Shown here one piece after another: positions 13,161-23,225 of a stretch of DNA of 64,000 bases. The stretch spans positions 895,001-959,000 of the forward strand of contig OY718806.1 in assembly GCA_963070105.1 (NCBI GenBank), in the 5' to 3' direction. Under the pieces are notes generated by a model that saw nothing but the letters and a program-made list of their open reading frames with translations, did not search any database and was not told where the DNA came from. Both the position numbers and the translations under genes were made by a program. How positions within the stretch are numbered: the stretch's first letter is position 1; every line of letters starts with the position of its first letter. Source of the stretch: Litomosoides sigmodontis. Lineage: Eukaryota; Nematoda; Chromadorea; Rhabditida; Onchocercidae.

Positions 13161-16100
13161 AACAATTCAAGTTGTACCAACAATATTGACCGTTGCAGCA
13201 TGTACGAAATTCGGAAGACGACGCGCGATAACCTCAATGAAAAAGTTGCCGTTAACTTGCCGACGAGAGCTCGTTATTCAGACGACAGCGTCGGTGACGA
13301 TAACCATTGCAATGATGTTGGACGACAGCAATAGCGAATGTATTGGCGACAACGATGGTAACAACGATGATGGCGACACTCTAACAACTACGATGTCGAT
13401 AGTCTCTTTAACTAAAACTCCGATGGCGATTTTTGGTCATCAGGACGACGACAAAATTTATAGCTATAAGATATCGATAATTTCAGAGACACTAAACTAC
13501 TTTCCATATGTATATGTACTGTTGACATCAATACCTGCAAACACAAATCAATTTCAATGAACCAATCAATACATCAGTCAATCTTCCTTTCATGTCTTCT
13601 TCAACACATTCAATGAGAGAACGATTTGAAGACATAACAATGATAAAAATCCTTCCTACCCTGCGACATGATTTTGTTGTAACACAGTTATGCGCCCAAC
13701 TATCCCTCGCCATATCATTTATGCTGACAACCGCTGATATGAACTGCACCAAATGTTGCAGTTTAAAAATATGCGGAATTTCAGGTGTATTTTGTGGAAA
13801 GAAATGGTCCTATTAAGTCATTATGTCTGATCCTGTTGATAGCAAGAAGCATGTCATTGAGCTACTACTTGTGATTATCACCAAAGACTTGAACTAATAA
13901 CTACATAACCCAACACTATGATATTAATGAATTATTAGCATTTGTACTGTTTTTTTTGGCTTCTATTTTCGTATACTTGTATTAAGTGAATTTGTACATT
14001 CACTTTCTCGTCGACCTCATTTTCATCAACAGTTGTTTTCCATAGCGTTAGTACCATTAAATAAAGAATTCCACACTTCATGAATTTTAAATTTACGGTG
14101 TGAAAAGATGCACCCAGCGCAATACATCAGTTGTTACAACGAGCGCCCCACAGGTTATGGCCTTGTAAGTTCAAAATTAAAAAAAATAAAATCAGTGAGC
14201 GAGAAAAAATTTCAAAACCTAGAAAAACAGAAGTGGTAAAAATAAAAGATTTCGTAACCCATACCCAATTGGCGCCTAAAAATCCTATTTTCTGCCAATT
14301 TCACTGATTCGATTTCTCATCATTTAATTCATCTAACCTTCCAAAATGGCTGTTATCAAAACTATGCTTGTTTTTTTTCCCATTTTTCCGCTTAACACAA
14401 ATTCCAATCGCTTAAGATTACTAGAAGAAAATGTCCTAAAAAAATTTACAAAATGTGCTTAGTGAGTACGAGGAGCAAATAATTTTTATCAACAAAACAA
14501 ACTAACCTAAAATCATTTAGTCATATGCGAAGACTTAAGCTAAAAAGTACTTTTACACTTTACAAAAAAATACTTCATGTGAGTTGCAAAAAGGTTTTTT
14601 CTTTAACTAATGAATATTGGAAGAATTATACTTTACAACGATCAACAGAACAATGTTGCACTGAGCCTATTCAAACTTGGACGGCTACACGAACTTATTT
14701 CAGAAGGTTAAAAGATCTTCAACAATTATAGGAAAAAGTACACCTTAATTTTGAAACTAATTTTTGAAGTCCTAAAATTGTGAGTTTACTAAATTCATGA
14801 AAAACTAAATATCAAGAGCCTTAAATGAACTTAGCATCTATTAAAAGCAGCAAACATCAATAATATTTAAAGTTTAAAATAGCCAAATTTAATCAAATGT
14901 GATACATTCGGTCTTACAAAATCATTTCTTACAAAATTTTTGAAAATGAAAGCACTTCTCCCTTTCTCGCCAGTCTTTTATTTTGTTAACCATTCGTTAC
15001 CTTTTTCATTTGACATACTATTTAAATAATACTTTCGACGCCATTTTAAGGTTAAAATTACACTTTGGCAACAAAATAATGAAATAGATGTATTAATGAA
15101 AGAAAAGGGAAAAAATTCAGAACAGCATTTGAAATGACAGTGTATTCGGTGATTTGATAGAGCAATACATTCTCCACCAATTATTATCTCATTCACATTG
15201 CGTTGAAAAAAGCTAAATTTCTACACTCTGAAAAAGCATTGAGTGATATAAATCATCGGAACAGACCAAACAGTCATAAAATAAGTAATAAAAGGTGAAT
15301 GAAAATATTTTGAAATCTAATAATAAAATCATTAGAGGGGTAAAGGCGTTCTAGAGTTTACAATGCTAGCAAATTTATTTTGTGATTTCTCCGATTAATG
15401 TAATTTGCGTTGAAAGGAAAACCTCTTAATTATAACTTTGAATTTTTCAAATAACGACCGCTGCATTTCCGATCGCTACCAACTCAATAAACAATGTTGA
15501 AATTCATTTTTTTCGCGAATTTCCCTCTTGTATAGGAAAAATAAAATTTTTATAACATTAGCCGGAATTTCAAAAAATCTCCGACCATCTCGCGAATGCA
15601 ATTAACCTGCTAATATCCGGGTTGTCAGGCAAGCAATAAACTGAAACAGCAAACAAGGATTTGATGGATTAAAATCCCTGCTAAAACTGAATGGATTAGC
15701 AAAAAAATACCATAATTGGGCAATGGCAACATAAAATACAAAATACCCATATTTTCAAATAGAAATACTTGCCTCACTTAGGAAATTTTGAATTGCATTC
15801 GAAGTAGTACAATGCTTAACTGGAGTGCCACATCCCTCCTCTTCCCTTTTTTTGGAGATGTACTTTCTTCGCTTTCTTAGTTTTTCAAGTGCCTTGTAAA
15901 AGCGAAAACTTTTTAGTACTTGACACGTCATCCTGCTCTCATGTTAAGAAATGACCCTAGTCAATCCTGTTCGAAATATCATACCTGTTGTATTGCTGCA
16001 TAGTTATTTGCTTCCCATCAATCTTCAAAGAGTCAAAAACAGTGTCCAAATTCATTGACGCTCAATGAGATGGGAACCAAATTCGACCACCTGTAGACTT

Positions 16101-16396
16101 GCTACTTTTTTACCTGACCATTTTAATCAATCAACTAACAGCACCGAGAAAAGGTCACTAGCATTAATTAATGCTCCTTTCAATATCTATTCTGCAATTG
16201 TCTCTTCCTAGTTACAACGAACTATCCAGGAAGGTAGGAAACAACGTCAGATCCAAATGTTTTTGACCACTAATTTTCCATGTACTTGTTCCGAGTATGC
16301 GAATTACGATTTTATACTTTATGAATTACAAAAATGACAACATGGATTTTGATATAAACTGGTAGAAATCTGGGAGTTGGTTTAAGAATGACACTT
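13157..16396. other. Intergenic region with no gene recognised
   Basis: The stretch lies upstream of the shavenoid-like gene and downstream of rpl-18. At 13160-13440 there is a less AT-rich segment with many GAC/GAT triplets, open on the plus strand for 124 codons (13186-13560). I see no domain in it and no convincing splice partners. The rest is AT-rich with short ORFs only (for example 14525-14731 and 14978-15196). Confidence 0.55.
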
Positions 16397-17486
16397 TCAG
16401 TTTTTGTAGCCACGAGACTTTCTCCGTCCACGAGCCTGAAAGTCTTAATTGTAGCAAAACAAAGCAAACCATTAAAAAGACAATGCCCTCAAAAACTGTT
16501 AAACTCTAAATCGACAAATTATTCACCAATAACAAACAATATATATAAATATGTTTGTATATATATAAGTGTATATAATACATAGATAGCATTCAAATAA
16601 GTGAAGAGCTTACGCGTTCAAATTTGCGCCCCTTCGAACGAACGAGTGGTTTAGTGTGACTGTGAGGTACACCTGGTGCCGGACCGAAATGTTTTTCGGC
16701 CAATCGGTGTTTTCGTGGTCCTTGCAATAATAAAGTATTTTCTCCACGTGGTGCCCGCAGCGCCAGTTGATCCAATGTAATTATTTCACCACCTGCTTTA
16801 ATTATCCGAGCACGTGCTCCTCTAGTTACATGCAACGCAGCAACCTAGAATTTTGTTTAACCGACACTTTAACTTATTCGCCGATCATCACCCCTCATAC
16901 GCTAACAGGTTTCAGGTAATCATCTCTTTAAAACCAAGATTACAGGCTATATAAAAAGGAAGGAAACTTGTGGGGCAAACCGTAAGCTTGGGTATATCGA
17001 AAATCCGATTATCATCTGTAATCGTTCCAATTACCACTGCTATTTTCGTTATATTATCACCTCTCTTCATATAACGTATCAATCGAGCAATTGACATAGG
17101 CGGACGATGACGGCGTGCCATCATTAATCTTTTAGTAATAATACTGTTGAATTTTTTACCAGTTCGCCGAGTCAAATATTTATAGAACTAAATTATTGCA
17201 GCTTTTAATTGTGATGCTTAAATATTCTAGCAGTATAACAATCCTGCACGCACCCGCTAAAGCAAACGGCAAAATTAGCTCCGTATTAATACTTAGCCCA
17301 TACACACAGTAGTATCCAAAGCATTAAAAAACAAAAAGAGCTCTTCATCTAACAAAAATTCAAGAACAAACTAATACTGAAATCTGGATATAAATGTACC
17401 TTGACCAGAACTCGAAGGTATGGATCCTCACTTCTTGGCGCTTTGCGCCTAGCTTTGCGGTCATGTTTATGGCTTATATCGATACC
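16397..17486 (-). CDS. rpl-18: 60S ribosomal protein L18 (eL18); all codons except the initiator placed
   Basis: Structural protein of the large cytosolic ribosomal subunit. Exons on the minus strand are 17486-17400, 17187-16981, 16844-16614 and 16435-16397, all in phase 0. They give [15 protein letters not shown]..., then a central LTRRTGKKF block, then [11 protein letters not shown] and the invariant [15 protein letters not shown] and [10 protein letters not shown], ending [10 protein letters not shown] with TGA at 16399-16397. With one initiator Met the protein is 188 residues, the usual length. The first placed exon begins with GGT directly after a TTGCAG acceptor, so the ATG must be the last codon of an upstream exon. 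One candidate ATG followed by GT lies at 18495-18493. The gene is head-to-head with the Aly/REF gene. Identity is certain; the position of the start is not. Confidence 0.96.
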
Positions 17487-17984
17487 CTGCAATGTATGCG
17501 CAATAAAAACCAAGCACTTTTTTGTTTGTCACCCTATCTATCAATAATATCACTGCAGAAAATTGATAAACGATTGCAAAGTATCACTTTCGCAAAAAAA
17601 GCTACCGAAAACTGCTCGCAATCGTTTACTATATGAAAAAATGCGTGACCTTGCAAAAAAAACTTTATAAAATGCAACTAGATCACTACAAAAAAAAAAT
17701 TTCACGAAAATAGCAAAACGTGCCATTTTTAATAATAGATTCCTCTCTCTGAGCGTACCCTACTCTGAAACGAACGATTTATCCAAAAATATACAAAAAA
17801 ATGTAATAAAAATATACGAAGGTACTGTGGAATTAAGGTATACCAAAAAAATTTAGTCTCACTTAAAGTTCTCGTGCCCTCCCACACTCCCAAATGAATT
17901 GTAAAACGAATAAGATATGTCAAGCAAAAACTTTCTTACTCTCATTAGTGCAGCCCTGTTACCAGAACCTTTGCAACCTCAGAA

Positions 17985-18140
17985 AAGGAGTAGGGCTAAG
18001 CCAGGTTCCACAGACCCTCCCACGCATTTCCGTCAAACCAGTCAGGGCCGCGGGCCCGTGGGCGGGTGGTCGTTGCTCATTGGTATGGGATAGGGTTATC
18101 GTGGAAGGGAGGGGGATTCGATGGTATGGGACATATGAAT
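17985..18140. other. GC-rich segment upstream of rpl-18
   Basis: This is clearly richer in G and C than its surroundings, with a near-palindromic core (GGCCGCGGGCCC) at about 18047-18058 and purine-rich G runs after it (GGAAGGGAGGGGG). It lies within the inferred first intron or leader of rpl-18. I do not recognise a known RNA gene, coding exon or transposon end in it. Confidence 0.5.
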
Positions 18141-18490
18141 GAGGAGCTCTTGCTCAACCCGAAATGTGAGCGCCCAAACCCGTAATGACCAAAGAATGAG
18201 CAAGCCTACTCCCTCCAAAAATTCAGCAACGCGCTATGCCACTCCTGTGCCATTCTGATTGCACACTTTGAAAAATTGAAATCCCAAGGTAACTGTGAAC
18301 ATTAATCATGCATAGGTAATGTAGTGTGCCTTTGACTAGGTGGATTGGTTTTCGTATCTTTGCTTTCACGCTTGCGATATGAATGACTATAGTACACAAA
18401 TACTACGTGTACTTTTCTCCATTGAAAATTGCTATAATGATCGATATAATGATAGGCATCAGACTGTAGTGATGGAAATCCTCAAAATCC

Positions 18491-18495
18491 ACCAT
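18491..18495 (-). other. Candidate initiator exon end (ATG followed by GT) for rpl-18
   Basis: The minus strand reads AAAGGATG then GTGGAT. It is the only minus-strand ATG directly followed by a GT donor that I found between 17490 and the Aly/REF start. Using it would leave an intron of about 1 kb before the GGT codon at 17486. The donor is not a strong nematode consensus, so this is a weak placement. Confidence 0.25.
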
Positions 18496-19190
18496 CCTTT
18501 CTTCATTTAGTATTTCTCACTACTCCTTAATTTTCTCTTAATTTTTTAATCCTTTCTCCTTAGATTTGTAATCCTGTAATCCTTTCTCAGTATGGACAGG
18601 AAAGTCACCAGTGGTAACTCCTAGATCCGGATAACTAGAACAGTCCGGTCACTATGTCATCGTAGCATACAAAGGCAATGTAGAAATAGGAAAAGTAAGC
18701 CGATTGATTGGCTGTGAGATTTTGCATTGTAAACACTAATCATCCAATTTCTTTGTTTAGCATTCCAGCGTACTTCATCTTAGTACACAAAAACGTAAGC
18801 GTGAAAAGATAGTTTAGTGTGGAGAGTGCTAGAGATCACTACACTTTGAAGAGGCAGTGGCGTAGAGAGATTATGGTCTGCAAAATAGCGCATCATTGAG
18901 GAAGGAGCAGAGATCGCTACAATTTTCATGATGGCAGGGGTAGAGAAAAAAATAGTGACGTAATGTGGGAGTTGAATGGAGACTGGGTGGCGCACGGGAA
19001 GAGGGCGCCGCGTCTGTGTCTTGACGTATGTAGTAGGTTTGCAAGTAGGGTTTTGCGGCGTCGCAAAATTTACTTTCTCGTGCTCGTTCCGTGATTTTTG
19101 TGAAGTTTTGGAAGAACATTTTCCATGCCTCCTTTGAAAGCGGTACTGAAAGTGGCTAGCTGCAAAAGTATGTATTTTGTGAACTTTTAG
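18496..19190. promoter_or_regulatory. Shared divergent promoter region of rpl-18 and the Aly/REF gene
   Basis: Fewer than 1.8 kb separate the placed 5' ends of two housekeeping genes that point away from each other. The part at 18955-19090 is richer in G and C (GGCGCACGGG, GAGGGCGCCGCG, GCGGCGTCGC) than the rest of the window. No TATA element stands out. Bidirectional promoter function is inferred from layout only. Confidence 0.4.
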
Positions 19191-19213
19191 GGTTTCGATA
19201 TCAGATATACGAT
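19181..19213 (+). other. Probable trans-splice acceptor and leader of the Aly/REF gene
   Basis: GAACTTTTAG ends at 19190, giving a 23-base leader before the ATG at 19214. A second AG (GATATCAG, ending at 19204) is an alternative. Function as a spliced-leader site is inferred. Confidence 0.4.
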
Positions 19214-21556
19214 ATGAGTTTGATCAATTTATCGTTAGATGAAATTATCGCGCGTCGAAGAGTATGTTTTAACATTGTTTATGAAGTAGTGTAATTTTGT
19301 TTCATGAAGTTCTTGCAGACAAAAAACAAGAGCAAGCGTTTTCATTTTCAAGTCTTTTGCGTAGAAAATAGAAAAGTATAGAGCTTGGCTTCCATATTTA
19401 TTTCTCATTTACGGTCTTCATAAAATCTATTTGTTTTCTCACTTTTCTTGTTTTTCTTTTTCTAAAGTTGTAACAATTTAAATGGAAAAGAGCAGAACAT
19501 TGAATTAATTTGCAGGAAGCGGAAAAAAAATCGAACGGTTTCATCAATCGTTCTCGTAGCAACAGACAGAAAAGGGATTTCACTCCGGAATACTCCACTA
19601 CCAATTCAGCATTCACGAGGCCGGAGGCGAGTTTCCCACTGACTCGTAATTTTGTTGTCATTGGAGTACCAAGTCGTATTTTTCATACGCATATATCTTC
19701 AAGTACTTAATCGAATGATGTTCGGGAGAATATTGCACGGTTGAAGAATTTGCTGATGAAATTATGAATTTTAACTTTTTATTTTTTATATTATTAATTG
19801 ATTTTTCCTTATGAAGCCGGCCTACCGGTACATACCACTTCAACGATGGAACCTAGTCACAACTAAGTGTGAAATCTGTTTCGAAATGTGTTTTAGAATA
19901 AGCAGTCTTAATGGATGCTGGTTTCACTTTTTTTCTTCTTGCAAAAGACTGTGTTTATTTTTGTTATTCCTGCATAGTTGTCTCGCAGTTATTCCATATT
20001 TTGTAGAATGTACCTTCGGGAAGGTGGGATCATAGCGGATATGAGGAGATGTATGGCAATGGAATTGGTGATACTGTACCACCACGTGTATCACCAGAAC
20101 ATGGTGTGCAATTCAACCGTATTGATTTAGCAAGAAAAGTGCGACTTCATATCACAAATCTGGCCCGGACAGTCAATTCAGCTGATCTCAATGTATGTGT
20201 TGGTGTTGATGACATAAGTAGGAATGATAATATTGCTAGATCTAAGTTTTGGACTGTTATGGATTGATTTGCGATTGATTTCACACTGCTAATCATTAAC
20301 ACATGCATTCTTTTTATGAATACGTGTATTATAATTTCACACTGAATGGTTTTCCGGGCTTTCCCATTTCTCGCTATTTCTGAAACACAGTTTCACTATC
20401 ACGGAATATACATCGGTTTCTAATATAACAAAGCTCTATGATTGGTGGCGGAATGTACATAGGCTGATAACATGAACAAAGTGAGCCGAATCTATCGTTA
20501 CAGGAAATTTGTTTTCCAATCTAAATGCTTTTGAAATGGCTTTTGATTTATTGTTTGCGAGAAACCTTGATCTTTCAGGAACTTTTTGAGGAGTATTCCA
20601 TTGTTTCGGCTAATGTCAATTACAATGAAACAGGAGAATCGGTGGGCACAGCTGATGTTGTAACTGATGCAGTTACCGCTAGGGAAATTGTCGCAAATTT
20701 AGATGGTGTTGCACTTGATGGTAAATAAAATATTGATTTTAGTTTTCACGTAACCCATGAGGTATCCAATTTGGGCTGTGGTCTTCCGTGTTTAGAGCAA
20801 ATTTTGGCTATGGAAAAAATCCCCGGGATATTGCATAGGCGTGTACCGTAATGTAATGTAATATTAAATATCTCTTTAATATCAATGAAATCATGGGAGT
20901 TGCTACCGATCTTTATTATGTAAATGATTCAGTCTTTGTTTGGCCTTTATCGCTTAACCAATTTACATATTTATGCATGCTTTTCTGTCGGACGTTTCAT
21001 GCATGTAGAATCATAGTGTGTAAGTTGTTTTTTATAGGTGATGTAATGTCATTCCATATTATCGATGAGCAAACTATGCCATCCCGTCGTAATGTTCATA
21101 TTAAGGATCGCTTGAGCTTTCGAGAACGTCCATGGAGTATAATTAAGAAGCGACAACTACCACCGAAGCATAAGGTTGGAGAGTTTTCATTAGGTTTTAC
21201 AAGTTTTTTTCTACTGAAAATCATCTAAGCGGTAGACGAACCGAATGGTTAATAGGCTAAATTATTGTTTTGTTTTTAAGTTTTAGAGTTTGGTTCAAGT
21301 ATGATTGTTATCAGCTACAGATAATGTGCTGAACAACTGATTGCTCCTGCAATTTTATTAAAAGATTAATGCAAATTAATGATTTCCTTTTCCCTATTCT
21401 ACTTAAAATGTGTTGTAGTTTGCAAAGACCTACAATCGTCGTAGGACTTATCCAAAACGTCGTCAAATGACAGATGAAGATCTAGACCGAGAACTCGACG
21501 AATATATGAAGAAACGCAACAGCCAAAAGGAGACCGAGCAGAAGATGGAGATATGA
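19214..21556 (+). CDS. aly: Aly/REF mRNA-export adaptor (THO complex subunit 4), 266 residues
   Basis: This RNA-binding adaptor, with the TREX complex, brings the export receptor NXF1 to spliced mRNA in the nucleus. Exons: 19214-19261, 19516-19665, 20007-20192, 20579-20720, 21038-21174 and 21419-21556 (TGA). The phases match and total 267 codons. Residues 1-16 contain the N-terminal UAP56-binding motif (LSLDEIIARRR). A basic, Arg/Ser-bearing linker follows, then the SGRWDHSGYEE segment typical just before the RRM. The RRM runs from about 110 to 186 (RLHITNL as RNP2, SVGTADVV as RNP1). The C-terminal helix (TDEDLDRELDEYMKK) is the second UAP56-binding motif. A frame opened at an internal ATG (20049) would miss both N-terminal exons. 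The exon 2 donor (GGA/GTACCA) is weaker than the others. C. elegans has three aly genes and I cannot say which is the closest. Confidence 0.92.
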
Positions 21557-21825
21557 ATTTTTATCGTTATTTTTTTCATTGTTAATGTTTTTTTTATAAT
21601 GATATTGCTGTTTAACATATTTGTAAAGTTAATGTAGGGAGATATTACTAAACTTTGAATTGTTGTACACATCTACTCGTTGCAAATTATTGCAAGAAAG
21701 GATTGGAAGGAAGGTAATATGAGGGTATTACGTGTATCTGTAATGCATGAACTGGCAATTGTAGAAGAATGCACTGATTATGGCAATAATATTTGGGATA
21801 ATCCAGTTTATTTTAACATCTGTTA

Positions 21826-21831
21826 AATAAA
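21826..21831 (+). terminator. AATAAA polyadenylation signal, likely for the Aly/REF gene
   Basis: A perfect AATAAA lies 270 bases after the stop codon in the transcribed strand, the first such hexamer I see downstream of it. Confidence 0.5.
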
Positions 21832-22127
21832 CTATTGGTGATCATTTTATTCGTGTTCGAATGATTCTGGTTTCTTTAGCTTGTATGAAGTCTTGCTTTA
21901 CAGGTTACAACGTATCGTAGGTCCTCGTCTCATGCCGTTGTTTTTTTGTTCTTTATTCTGTTTTCATGCATTTCAAATTCATTTTCACTGATTTCAGCTT
22001 ATTCAATTTACGTCGTCTGATATCTAGATGCAAATACTTCGGTAAAGGATTTGGTTATGTGATAGATGTATGGAAGCTTTTTCTCCACTAATTACAGAAA
22101 TCATTGTGTGTAGGGAGCAACAGTACT

Positions 22128-22301
22128 CTAGTTTACTTAATGTTTCAGTTGTTTAATATTTCCGGATAATATTGTGACTTAATGTCTTGTTAATTATTTT
22201 CTGGAACATTGCGGCTAGTTTACTTAATGTTTCAGTTGTTTAATATTTCCGGATAATATTGTGACTTAATGTTTTGTTAATTATTTTCTGGAACATTGCG
22301 G
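22128..22301. repeat. Tandem duplication, two copies of 87 bp
   Basis: Copy 1 is at 22128-22214 and copy 2 at 22215-22301. Both begin CTAGTTTACTTAATG and end GAACATTGCGG. The only difference I see is GTCTTG versus GTTTTG, so the duplication is recent, or it is an assembly artefact. Confidence 0.9.
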
Positions 22302-22955
22302 CTATTTCATTGTTGTTTACCTCGTTCATCCTGGTTCATTATTCCAGTATCTATATTTTTTTGGATCGAGCTCTGTTCCTTGCATTACTGGTTTGTGTGA
22401 AAGGTGTTACTCGATTACTGTTATGCACATTCTTCTCAACGTTTTGTTTTTATTTTTTTTTTTAAAGATAAAGTTCAATAGACCAGTTGCTCGGCAAAAT
22501 CGTTTAAGATTAGTTTCGTCAAACATTTTTTTCGCCTTTTACGTCTAAATGCAAATTTACAAGCTTGATATCCCACTTATCTTTGCTTTTTGGAACATTA
22601 AATCATTCAATTTGAGTATGAAACAATCTGTTATCTAGAATTTCATGAGATTGACTCTTAATGAGGATTCATGGATGCAAAGTGTATGCCGTAAATTTTT
22701 CCCGTAAAAATGTTTTTTTGTTCCTAGAGACTACGACAACGGCGAATAAGTATAAAGCAGGTGAAAATTTTCGTATGAGGTAAATTGTGCAACATTTTCT
22801 TGATTTACCAAAAGACGATGTGGCGGTGAAATTTTTGTGGAATATTTTCTGAATTTTTCAAGCACCGATTGACTGGTGAGTGCCGAGATACAATATTAGC
22901 GAGTTATGTGGTAGTATGCAGTGCAATTATGTCAAAGGAGTGGTCTATATTATCA

Positions 22956-23225
22956 AATTTTTTTCACGTCATCACCATGTTCTGAAATCATTGAATTCAT
23001 TTTTTTTTAAGAAATGTAATCTTCCAGCTTTTCCTTGTTCTAAAGATTTTTTAACGATTTCAAAATTTATACCGGAAATTTTCATATCCATTTGTAGCGC
23101 TGTGATTCCTTCACTGGTTCCTGCTACTGTAAAATCCATATCACCAAGATAATCCTCATTACCTAATATATCAGAGGGTATTACGTATTCTTTTTTATCT
23201 TTCATGAGATGCAAGTTGTATGTAT
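22956..23225 (-). pseudogene. pnp: Fragment of bacterial (Wolbachia-type) polynucleotide phosphorylase gene
   Basis: The minus strand from 23214 encodes a piece of the second RNase PH core domain of PNPase: [15 protein letters not shown], then [17 protein letters not shown], then [15 protein letters not shown] and KAGRLHFL. The [28 protein letters not shown] pattern is the bacterial, rickettsial form. Animal mitochondrial PNPT1 instead reads IEDYNGDMDFKIAGTNKG. At a run of nine A residues (plus strand 23000-23008) the frame breaks. Dropping one A restores [14 protein letters not shown], as expected in the bacterial protein. Only about 85 of some 700 codons are present, with no start, no RNA-binding domains and stops on both sides. 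There are no introns. It is a dead insertion, not a worm gene. The outer borders are approximate. Confidence 0.85.

Larger units (their letters stand above)
21557..22955. other. 3' flank of the Aly/REF gene and intergenic sequence
   Basis: This holds the inferred 3' UTR and an 87-bp tandem duplication (22128-22301). ORFs are short and show no domain. Confidence 0.5.

Noticed and set aside
13186..13560. 124-codon plus-strand ORF with Asp-rich part
   Set aside because: It lies opposite the leader of the shavenoid-like gene, shows no domain, and its composition is explained by GAC/GAT triplets.
22972..23214. PNPase-like ORF as the worm's own mitochondrial PNPT1 gene
   Set aside because: The residues follow the bacterial pattern ([20 protein letters not shown]) rather than the animal one, there is no intron, and only one short piece of the protein is present with a frameshift.
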